Positions 36,343 to 46,000 of a stretch of 54,507 nt of DNA are shown here, piece by piece (the first letter of the stretch is position 1; each line of letters begins with the position of its first letter). This DNA comes from Oscillospiraceae bacterium (GTDB lineage Bacteria; Bacillota; Clostridia; Oscillospirales; Oscillospiraceae): positions 1 to 54,507 of the forward strand of contig JAGAUY010000053.1 in NCBI GenBank assembly GCA_017620525.1. The letters are read 5' to 3'. Both the position numbers and the translations under genes were made by a program. The notes beneath the pieces were generated by a model that did no database searches, had not been told where the DNA came from, and was given only the letters and a program-made list of their open reading frames with translations.

Positions 36343-36371
36343 AGTATATCACCGAAACTCGCCCGTGTCAA
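36343..36371 (-). promoter_or_regulatory. Promoter of the lysine riboswitch transcript
   Basis: On the minus strand perfect TTGACA (36371-36366), 17-nt spacer, TATACT (36348-36343), about 28 nt before the aptamer. Confidence 0.85.
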
Positions 36372-36436
36372 CAGGAAACGACCATATTTCCGCATTTTCT
36401 TCAACTTCTTCTGCCAATTTCCCCCGCAACTGGCCC

Positions 36437-36465
36437 TTGTTTTCAAACCGGAGGCATGATATGAT
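36437..36465 (+). promoter_or_regulatory. Promoter of the CAP/SLH protein gene
   Basis: TTGTTT (36437-36442), 17-nt spacer, TATGAT (36460-36465), and GGGAGGAA before the start. Confidence 0.6.
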
Positions 36466-36497
36466 GAAACCATCAAAATTCAACGGGAGGAACTATC

Positions 36498-39400
36498 ATG
36501 AAAAAACGACTGCCGGCACTGCTGCTTTGCTTCTGCCTGCTGATTTCCCTGCTGTCTGTCGGCGCCACAGCCGCCGCACAAACCATGTCCCGGCACGACA
36601 TCGTGGATTCCACATACGGCTATACCTATTACGTCAATGATCTGGAAACCGATGCATCCGTCAATTTCAACGATGTCATCACACCGCCGGAGGGCGGCGC
36701 CACCGTCGTCATCTATTTTTCCGCAGGCTGCTCCAACAGTTCCCATCTGATCAGCCAGCTGGCCCGCTATCCCTGGATCGCTCACGAGAGCATCAAGATC
36801 GTAGCCCTCGAGAGCAGAGGATCCGATCAGGCTTCCACCCAGAACTTCGCCGATACCTATGCCGCCGGCGCAGAAGATTACATAGACTTCTACTACAATG
36901 ATTCCCGCAGCCATATGTGGGACTCCCTCAGCCAGTTCTGCAGTGACAGCACCATCTACTTCCCCGTTGTCACCATTCTGACCCAGTCCGGCAGTGTCCG
37001 GACCATCAACTACGGCGACTGCGCGATGGCCTCCTCGACTATGCTGTATAATTCTCTGGCTGCGCTTCTGCCTGATTTTGCAGAAAGCACCACCAATGAA
37101 CTGCCCGGTGTCGTCAATGTCACCGTCACCGGCACCAAGATTTACTCCGAGGCCGCCGATGTTTACACCCTGGTCAATCAGAACCGCAGCGCCAACGGTG
37201 TCAGCCAGGTGAGCTACAATGCCACCCTGACAGAGCTTGCCATGCAGCGCGCAGCTGAGATCGCCGTCTTCTACAGCCATACCCGTCCCGATGGAAACCA
37301 CTGTTCCACCGTCGCTGATGGGGTATACAGCTATACAACCTTCGGCGAAAACATCGCAGCAGGTCAGGCCGATGCCGCAGACGTTATGGACTCCTGGATG
37401 AATTCCGAAGGCCACCGGGCCAACATCCTCAATTCAGGCTACACCCAGATCGGTATCGGCTGCTATGTCAGCAATGACACCTGCTACTGGGTCCAGCTCT
37501 TCGGCAACAGCACCACCGACACCGCTGTCACCACCAGGACCGCCGATACCCTGGAGCAGGTCCCGGTGCGGATCCAGGAAAGCCTGCTGAGCCTCTTTCC
37601 CGCTGACGTCACCGAACGGGACATCGCGCTGGATGACACCTACACCACAGCTCTGATCAACACCAACCAGGGCACCGGCGGCGATTATTTCAAGTCCATT
37701 CTGATCCCTGAAAGCATCAGCGTGGATGCCGCGCTGGCTGATGTCACCGTCGGTGAGGACGGTCTGATCACGTTTACCCCCAAGGCCCAGGGTCAGTGCG
37801 ATCTGCTCCTGAAAGCTTATGCATCCCAGACTTCTTCCATCGGCTACCGATTCAACATCGTCGATGAAGTATACTACGACGTGATCCTGAACTCCTGCCC
37901 GGGCGGCACTGTCACCGCAAATTATACCCGCGCCGCTGAAGGTACTCTTATCAAAATCTACTACTATCCCGATGAAGGCTATGAACTTTCCGCCCACGAA
38001 CTGGTCGTGCTGGAGGGCAACAGCATCAGCTATGGCCATGCACTGAATTATTACCAGTTCTATATGCCTGCCAGCGATGTGGAATTCACCCCAGTTTTCA
38101 CGAAGCTCCCCAGTGCCTACCATGACATCAGCCTGAGCTGCAGCACCGGCGGCACCGCTTCCCTGAACACCACCACCGCCGGTGCCGGCGAGACTGTCTA
38201 TCTGACCGTTTCCCCCGACGAGGGCTATTATCTGGCGGACAAGAGCCTCAGCGGCATCACGCAGCTTCAGGATCTGGGCGGAGGAATGTACTCGTTCACC
38301 ATGCCCGATAACGATGTATCCATCACCCTGACCTTTGCAAAAGGTTCCTCCGGCGACTCCGGCGAGCCGGAAGGCAATCCCATCACCCTGACCTACAATT
38401 CCGAGGGCGGCAGCGCTTCCCTCAGTGCCTCTTCCGCCAAGGAAGGTGAGACCGTCTACCTGACCATCACCCCAAATACCTGCTATTATGTATCCAACCG
38501 CCGCATCAGCAGCAGCGGATCCTTTGACGGGCTGACCGACCTGGGCAACGACATCTACAGCTTCACGATGCCCTCCGGCGCCCTGTCCATCGAACTGACC
38601 TTCACCGCCAACCACGGAAGCACGAAGATCTCCGGCGCGCTTGATGCTACCTGCACCGCCCCCGGATACACCGGTGACAAGGTCTGCAGAAACTGCGGCG
38701 AGATCCTGACCCCGGGCCAGGAGATTCCCGCCTCCGGCCACAGCTACAGAGCCGTTGTTACCGCCCCCACCTGTACCGAGGGAGGTTTCACCACCTACAC
38801 CTGCGGCACCTGCAGCGACAGCTATACCGCCGACGAAACCGCCGCTGCGGGTCATACCTATGACGCTGGCATCGTAACCGCACCTACCTGCACCACCGAA
38901 GGCTTCACGACCCACACCTGCACCATCTGCGGCTACAGCTATCAGGCAGATTATGTGTCCGCCCTGGGCCATGAGATGGCTACCGACGAAGCCGTGGCCC
39001 CCAGCTGCAGCGCAGCCGGTCTGACCGCTGGTGCACACTGCGCCGTCTGCGGCGAAATCCTGATCGCTCAGGAGACGGTTCCCGCTCTGGAGCACAGCGT
39101 CATCCCCGATGACGGTGTTCCCGCCACCTGTACCGAACCCGGTCTTTCTTCCGGCAGCCACTGCGGAGTCTGCGGCGCTGTTCTGATCCAGCAGACCGTG
39201 ATCCCCGCTCCGGGACATCAGTACGAAGGGAAGATCTGCACACGCTGCGGCGCAGAAAATCCCTACGATAATCCCTTCTCCGACGTGATCAGCGGTACTT
39301 ACTATTACGAGCCAGTCATGTGGGCCGTAAAGAACGGCATCACCACAGGCCTCTCCCCCACCATCTTCGGTGTCGATGAAAACTGCACCCGCGCCCAGTT

Positions 39401-39803
39401 CGTTACTTTCCTGTGGCGCTCCATGGGAAGTCCCGAACCCACCGCCACGGTCAATCCCTTTGAGGATGTTGAAAACGGGCAGTTCTACTCCAAAGCCGTT
39501 CTCTGGGCCGTTGAGAAGGGAATCACCACAGGCCTCTCACCCACCACATTTGGCGTCAATGATCCGTGTACCCGCGCACAGGTGGTCACATTCCTGTGGC
39601 GCGCTGCCGGAACTCCTGCGCCCGCTGCCGCAGGCACACCTTTCGAAGACGTTCTGGATAACCAGTTTTACTCCACAGCCATCGCCTGGGCCGTCGAGGA
39701 AGGAATCACCACAGGCCTGTCCTCCTCTGTTTTCGGCGTCAACATCCCCTGCAATCGCGCTCAGGTAGTCACATTCCTGTACCGCAGCGCAGTCAAAGAC
39801 TAA
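36498..39803 (+). CDS. Secreted thioredoxin-like/CAP/Cys-rich SLH surface protein
   Basis: A 1101-residue exported protein. Signal peptide at 1-27. Residues about 30-185 look like a thioredoxin fold with VVIYFSAGCSNSSH near 70-83 (one Cys where active thioredoxins have CxxC). A CAP/SCP-type domain at about 220-340 has YSHTRPDG, FGENIAAG and WMNSEGHRANIL motifs. Three beta-rich repeats follow (about 460-715; CSTGGTASLN, YNSEGGSASLS). Five or so Cys-paired repeats (about 715-915) have the pattern CT-EG-TT-x-C-x-x-C-G and may bind metal. Three SLH domains (about 925-1100) attach it to secondary cell-wall polymer. Role unknown; surface adhesion or remodelling is plausible. Single-gene unit. Confidence 0.85.
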   Translation: MKKRLPALLLCFCLLISLLSVGATAAAQTMSRHDIVDSTYGYTYYVNDLETDASVNFNDVITPPEGGATVVIYFSAGCSNSSHLISQLARYPWIAHESIKIVALESRGSDQASTQNFADTYAAGAEDYIDFYYNDSRSHMWDSLSQFCSDSTIYFPVVTILTQSGSVRTINYGDCAMASSTMLYNSLAALLPDFAESTTNELPGVVNVTVTGTKIYSEAADVYTLVNQNRSANGVSQVSYNATLTELAMQRAAEIAVFYSHTRPDGNHCSTVADGVYSYTTFGENIAAGQADAADVMDSWMNSEGHRANILNSGYTQIGIGCYVSNDTCYWVQLFGNSTTDTAVTTRTADTLEQVPVRIQESLLSLFPADVTERDIALDDTYTTALINTNQGTGGDYFKSILIPESISVDAALADVTVGEDGLITFTPKAQGQCDLLLKAYASQTSSIGYRFNIVDEVYYDVILNSCPGGTVTANYTRAAEGTLIKIYYYPDEGYELSAHELVVLEGNSISYGHALNYYQFYMPASDVEFTPVFTKLPSAYHDISLSCSTGGTASLNTTTAGAGETVYLTVSPDEGYYLADKSLSGITQLQDLGGGMYSFTMPDNDVSITLTFAKGSSGDSGEPEGNPITLTYNSEGGSASLSASSAKEGETVYLTITPNTCYYVSNRRISSSGSFDGLTDLGNDIYSFTMPSGALSIELTFTANHGSTKISGALDATCTAPGYTGDKVCRNCGEILTPGQEIPASGHSYRAVVTAPTCTEGGFTTYTCGTCSDSYTADETAAAGHTYDAGIVTAPTCTTEGFTTHTCTICGYSYQADYVSALGHEMATDEAVAPSCSAAGLTAGAHCAVCGEILIAQETVPALEHSVIPDDGVPATCTEPGLSSGSHCGVCGAVLIQQTVIPAPGHQYEGKICTRCGAENPYDNPFSDVISGTYYYEPVMWAVKNGITTGLSPTIFGVDENCTRAQFVTFLWRSMGSPEPTATVNPFEDVENGQFYSKAVLWAVEKGITTGLSPTTFGVNDPCTRAQVVTFLWRAAGTPAPAAAGTPFEDVLDNQFYSTAIAWAVEEGITTGLSSSVFGVNIPCNRAQVVTFLYRSAVKD

Positions 39804-39881
39804 ACGCGGTATTTCGCAGCAAGAGAAGACCTGCACCGGGAGACAAGGGGAAATCAGAGAATAAGAACAATCAACCCCCTG

Positions 39882-39919
39882 AAAATGTCCTGAAATCTTC
39901 GGATTTCAGGACATTTTTT
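39882..39919 (+). terminator. Rho-independent terminator with UUCG loop
   Basis: 16-bp perfect stem AAAATGTCCTGAAATC / GATTTCAGGACATTTT (39882-39897, 39902-39917) closed by TTCG and followed by TT; it lies 79 nt after the stop. Confidence 0.93.
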
Positions 39920-39929
39920 CATCTTGATA

Positions 39930-39958
39930 TTGCGCAGCGGAACAGAAGATGATAAACT
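39930..39958 (+). promoter_or_regulatory. Promoter of the giant LRR gene
   Basis: TTGCGC (39930-39935), 17-nt spacer, TAAACT (39953-39958). GGGAGG precedes the start at 40003. Confidence 0.45.
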
Positions 39959-40002
39959 AAAAGTGATTATTGATACATCCTGGATACTGGGAGGCTTTAA
40001 GC

Positions 40003-43000
40003 ATGAAACAACGGACAAGACTGATCGCAATGCTTCTTGCGGTGATGACAGTGGTGCAGATGCTGCCCCTGAACGTACTGGCAGCGCAAGAAAAACCGGA
40101 TGAGGCCACGCAGACCCGGATTTCTCAGGTGGTTCAGGCAGAGCCATCTGCCCAGGCAGTTCAGCCTGCTGCTGAGCCGGAGCCTGAAATTCCGGAAACA
40201 GAACCTGCTGCCGCAATGACGGAGCCGGATTACGGCGTCGCTGCGGTGTCGGATGATGCCGGTTTTTCCTGGACCCTGGAAGAAGGCGTGCTGACCATCA
40301 GCGGTGCCGGTGAAATGCCCTGGTCGGATACCTCTGTGCCCTGGTATGGCCAGAAGGACACGGTGACTTCGGTGGTCATCGGGGACGGGATCACCAGAAT
40401 TTCAAGCGCATTCGGTACACATTCCGCACTGACGGAAGTAACGATTGCGGATTCGGTCACCGGGATCCAGGGTGGTGCGTTTCAGGAATGTACTGCCCTG
40501 AGGGAAATTGACCTCCCCGCAGGGATTACCCATCTGGAATCGGACATATTCTGGGGCTGTACTGCGCTGGAGCGGGTAGGACTTCCCGCCGGTCTGACCA
40601 CCATCGACAACAATGTTTTTCTGGACTGCGCTTCTCTGAAGTCCATTGACCTGCCGGACAGCATTGACTACATTGGCCTGAGCGTCTTTGAAAATTCCGG
40701 TCTGGAGTCTGTCCGGCTGCCCAAATCCCTGCAAACGATCTATCACTATACCTTCAGCGGCTGCACCAGTCTGAAAAGCGTGGTGATTCAGGAGGGACTG
40801 CTGGGTATCCAAAATGAAGCCTTCAAGGGATGCACCGCGCTGGAGAGCATCAACTTCCCTTCTACCCTGGAGAACATCTATGCCAATGCCTTCCGGGGTT
40901 GCACCGGTTTGAAGGAACTTACCATACCCGCCGGAACACACATTTACTCCAACGGTTATGATTATTCGGATGCGTTCAGCGGCTGCACCGGCATCACCAA
41001 AGTCACCGTCATGGACGGCGCTGATAGCATCGGCGGCTTCCATGGCTGCACCGCGCTGGCAGAAGTGATCCTGCCGGACAGCGTAACCACCATCAGTGAG
41101 GGTGCTTTTGAAGGCTGCACCAGTCTGAGCCGGATCAATATGCCCACCAGTCTTGAGATCATCGGATACAATGCGTTCAAAAATTGTACCGGCATTACCC
41201 AGGTGGATCTGCCTGGGAATCTGAAGCAGCTGGGTGGCCTTGGCGGTACGGGTATCACCGAGATCGTGATCCCGGATACCGTGACACACCTGTTTGACGG
41301 AGCGTTTACCGGATGTCTGCAGCTGAAAACCGTCAAGATGTCCGGCAGCCTCACCAGCACAGGTTATAGTACATTCAGCGGCTGCACTGCCCTGGAGCAT
41401 GTTGAACTGCCTGCGGGAGTGGTCAGCATCGAGCACTATACCTTCAAGAGCTGCGCATCGCTGCAGGAGATTGATATTCCTGCCGGAGTCACATCCATCG
41501 GTATGTCTGCGTTCAACGGCGCGGGCATGAAAGAACTGACGCTTCCCGGAAAGATTACAAGTTTTGGAGATTATGCGTTCAGCAACTGCGCCAACCTGGA
41601 AACGGTGACCTTGGGAGAGGGACTTACAACGCTGGGTGAGAAGACCTTCTCTGACTGTATCAATCTGAAGACTGTGATCTTCTCCAGTACCATGAAGGAC
41701 ACGGGTTCCTATGCCTTCGAGAACTGCTCCAGCCTGGAGACGCTGCAGCTGAACGAGGGACTTGAGCACTTCTCCGGCATCAGCGGCTGTATGGCTCTGA
41801 AAGAAGTGACGATCCCTTCGACCCTGACTTCCGGCAGCTTCGGCGGAAGCGGACTGGAACGGGCGATCATTGCCGATGGCATGGAAACGATCCCGGGCAG
41901 CCTGTTCTACAACTGTGAGCTTCTGACGCAGGTTGCGATCCCTGACAGTGTGACAGCCATCGGCGCCTCCGCCTTCGCCTACAACACAGCGCTGGCTTCC
42001 ATCGATATTCCCGACGGCGTTACCACCATCGGAGCCGGAGCGTTTCAGGGCTGCACAGCCCTGGTGGCGATTACCCTTCCCGCGGGGCTCGCTGCCATTG
42101 AGCAAGAAACATTTTCTTACTGCGGCGCGCTGGGTACCATCGTGATCCCGGAGGGTGTTTCCAAGATCGGTGACCGGAGCTTCTCCAACTGCAAGGGTCT
42201 GACCGAAATTACGATTCCCGGATCGGTCACATCTATTGGCTACTATGCCTTCTACAACTGTACCGGTTTGCTGGAAGTGATCCTTCAGGACGGTGTGCAG
42301 ACCATCGACTATGCCTTCCGCAACTGTACGGCTCTGACCAGAATTGAGATTCCTGCGTCGGTCACTTCCATCAATGCGTCCGCTTTCTACAACTGCAAGG
42401 ATCTGACCATCTATGCGGTTCCCGATTCCTATGCCTGGACCTACGCCGAAGAACACGGCATTCCGGTGGTCAACTCCCTTCTGGGCAGCAATGAACTGAT
42501 CCTGACGGTTCTGGGCAGCGACGGCAGCACGCTGACATCCGGATATACCGTCAACTGGTATGAAGGGGATGGAGATGAGATCATCGCCTCCGGCAACACC
42601 CTCAGCGGTGTTGATACCGGGAACATGAACTATGAATACGAGATTCTGCTCGATGAGGAGCTGAGCTATCAGTACTACCAGCCTGTCCGCTGTGCCGCGG
42701 CGGAACTGGAGGAAATCCATTCTCTGATCCCCATCGGTACCGTCAGCGTCGCCGGCTCTGTTACCGATGCAGATGGAGCGGCTCTGTCCGGCGCAGAAAT
42801 TGAAATCACCCAAACCTATAACGGCCAGCATACCAAGACTATTTCCGCAGTTACCGACGGATCGGGAAGGTTCACAATTCAGCTTGCAGCGGTGGAGATC
42901 ACCGCGGCAGTCTCCGCCCAGGGTTATTTCTCCCGGACGGTGGGCATGAATCTGGAACTGAAATCCGGCAGCTATGATATGGCAGCTGTCGCCCTGAGTC

Positions 43001-46000
43001 CCGTTTCCGGAAACAAGGTCACGCTGTCTATCCAGATGCAGGGAGCCTGCGGCTCCGATGAAATGCCTGTGTATCAGTATGTTGCAGCAGAAGATCTGAC
43101 CTTCACGGTACACAATATCAGCCGCAATCAGGCGGTAACGGAGCTGGAATACCGGCATCCCGATCTGCTGCTGAGCAAAACCCAGGTTGCGGCCGGGGAG
43201 CAAATCCGCGTCACCGTCACGGATCCCAGAGGCCAGATGCCGCCGCAGTCCGTCACATTGACTCTTGACGAAAATGCCTGCGGCGAGGAGACGATCTTCC
43301 TTGTGGAGCGGGGCGGCTTTGAGATCAGCGGCCTTGCCGGCGCAGAGCGGGCCTATGTGATGATCTTCGAGAGCAGTGGAAATCTCCGGACCACGGTATC
43401 CATTGATGGAGCCTATCGCGCGGAAAATCTGCCCGCGGGGCAGTATCAGCTGGTCATCGTGCAGGATAACGATGTACTGCGCAGCGCAGCCAACATCAGC
43501 GTTCTGACAGAACTGGGGCTGCGCTCCGGTACGGACTACGCGCTCAAGAGCATCACCGTATCGAATGGACTGATCCTGGACCTGGGAACTGTGAGTGTCC
43601 CGGTCCTGAATACGGCGAAGTTCTGCTATACGGTTTCTGAGAATACATCTGTCACCGCCAATTATCAGAAGACTTACCCCGGCAAATATGTTATGCTGCG
43701 GCTGGAATATGAGATCGATCCCGCTTATCAGACTTCCGGACATTCTCTGACCATTGAGCTTCCGGAGCATATGGATCTGCGCAGAGACAGCGTGACTCTC
43801 AACGGCAAAAGTGTCGTCTTCAGCGAAAGCGGCAATACGGTCAAGGTGAATACCGGCGCGTCTTCCGGTGTTGTGCGCTGCTATGTCAGCAGCAGCGCCG
43901 TGGGAGACTACGCAATCAGCAGCTATCTGGGCTTTACCCTGAACGGCACCGCCCTCAAGCAGCCGATCGGCACTGCTTCCCTGGAGATCAGTGCCGGTGA
44001 GATCACAGTGCCCGAGCGGACCGCCATGACAGCCATCACCGTCCGTGGCGAAACGATCCCCAATTCCGACGTGCAGGTCTATGCCAACGACGAACCGGTC
44101 GGCACCACGACCTCCAATGCCGCCGGCGGTTGGAGTGTCAGCATTCCGCTGAATAATCATTATTCCCGCTCTGCCTATGAAATCTCTGCAGTCATTTCCA
44201 GCGAGGACCAGGATTACAGGACTGACAGCAAATGGGTGCTCTATGACGCAGGTCTTGCCGAACTGTCCTCGGTGACCATGCACAATACCGACAGCCATGG
44301 CGGTCACGAGATAACGGTCTTCGATTTTAAGAATCCCCAGAGCCTGAAGGTATACAGCGCTTATCCGGGAATTTATCCCACATTCAGCTTCATTGTCACC
44401 TTTACCGGCGGCGATGATACGGTGATCAAAAATGTCAAAGTGATCACCCGGGATACCAATGGGCGCAATCACACCGTCAACTGTGAATACACAGGAGGAA
44501 ACTGGGTCGGTGCTGCACAGTATCACACTGTCAGCGACCTGCCGGTAGCTATCGGTGTGCAGTATGATCTGGTGGAATACAACGAGGAGCCTGTTATGGA
44601 TGCCGAACGTACCCGGGACGCTGAAGCGGCCATTGCCGAAGCGGAAAAAGAATTGGAAGACCTGAGGACTTCCATGACGGTCACGGATGCGCCGGATTAC
44701 ACAACCATGACCAACGAGGAACTTCTGACAGAACTGGAGTCTCTGGTGGCCCAGGAGGATCAGCTTGCTGCTGATTCGGATTACCAGATCGCATCGACTC
44801 TGATGGAGTTGAATGCCGAGATCCAGCAGCAGGGGGATTCCTTTGTGGTGAGCATAGGCGATATGGGAACCACCATGAAGCTGAGAACCCCGGAAACCAC
44901 CGATCACGACACCCTGGTGGCGGAGGGATACACAGCCATCGCCTCCACCGACGGCAGCTATGTCTATCAGAAAGATGAGGGCGGAACAGTCACATATGTT
45001 GATCCTGTAAACGGGATCCTTCTGACCGCCCAAAGTACGGCGGCAGCCTCCCGCAGCGGCAACAGCGGCGATGCTTTTGAGCAGCTGCAAAATGCCGTCT
45101 CGACCGCCAGAGATTGGCTGGGCAACCTGGCCTCTTTCCTGGACGCCATGAAGGACAAGGTCGATAAAGTGTATGCACAACAGGTAGTAAATCTGAAGAG
45201 CTGGCGGCAGCTGAGCTGGAAACGCCAGAAAGCCGCCGAGGAACTGGAACGCCGGATCCTCCGGGATGAGATATTGGGACTGGACGATCAGGAAGCTGAG
45301 GCAAACAGAATCCGACTGAAACACCTGAAGTCAGGAATCAAAAGAGCCGAAAGCCAGATGAACAAGTGCTGGAATACTCTTGGCAGCTGGATCAAGGCCA
45401 AAAACCTCCTCAGAGGCATCAAATTCGCCAGCATCCTGTACGACCTGGCTAAGATCGCGGACTATACCAACAAGATAATCACCTTGTACCAAACGCTGAA
45501 GGACTGCCCCGGCGCGGATGCGCTGCGCGGTGAACTTACTGCCCTGGCGGTGGGAGCAGCAGCCGATCTGGCCATCATGGTTGCCTCGTATGCAGGAGGA
45601 ACTGCCGCTTTGGCAGCTGCGGTCGGCGCTTCTCTGGGCAGCGCTGCCGTACCGGCAATTCTTGCCTGGATCGGTATCACAGTTGCTACCATTGCAGCTT
45701 CCGCAGCAATCTCCTATTTTCTTGAAAAGGGGTATAACGCTGTTCTGGAAAAGGCGAAGGCCCTTGGCTGCTCGTCGGATCCGGATGCAGGTCCGCTGAT
45801 GCGCTATATGACTCCCATGGTGGATCCCTCCGGTTATGTCTATGAGGCCGTACCTTCCAACCGTCTTGAAGGTGTCAAAGCTGAGATCTACTATGCGGAC
45901 AATGGCCAGCAGATCCTCTGGAACGCAGCGGACTATGAGCAGATCAATCCCCTCTATACCGACAGCGATGGCAAATACCAGTGGGATGTACCCTTCGGTC

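Noticed and set aside
36174-36464. A 96-codon plus-strand frame upstream of the CAP/SLH gene
   Set aside because: It lies across the lysine riboswitch aptamer and its promoter on the other strand, which explain the sequence constraint.
40260-42430. CRISPR-like or minisatellite array, suggested by the repeated motifs
   Set aside because: The repeats are protein-level leucine-rich repeats with varied DNA, in frame throughout a large gene; there are no constant repeats separated by unique spacers.
40402-45324. A 1640-codon open frame on the minus strand, antisense to the LRR gene
   Set aside because: It is a mirror of the GC-rich, repeat-bearing coding strand: no ribosome site, no recognisable domain, and composition explained by the codon bias of the sense gene.
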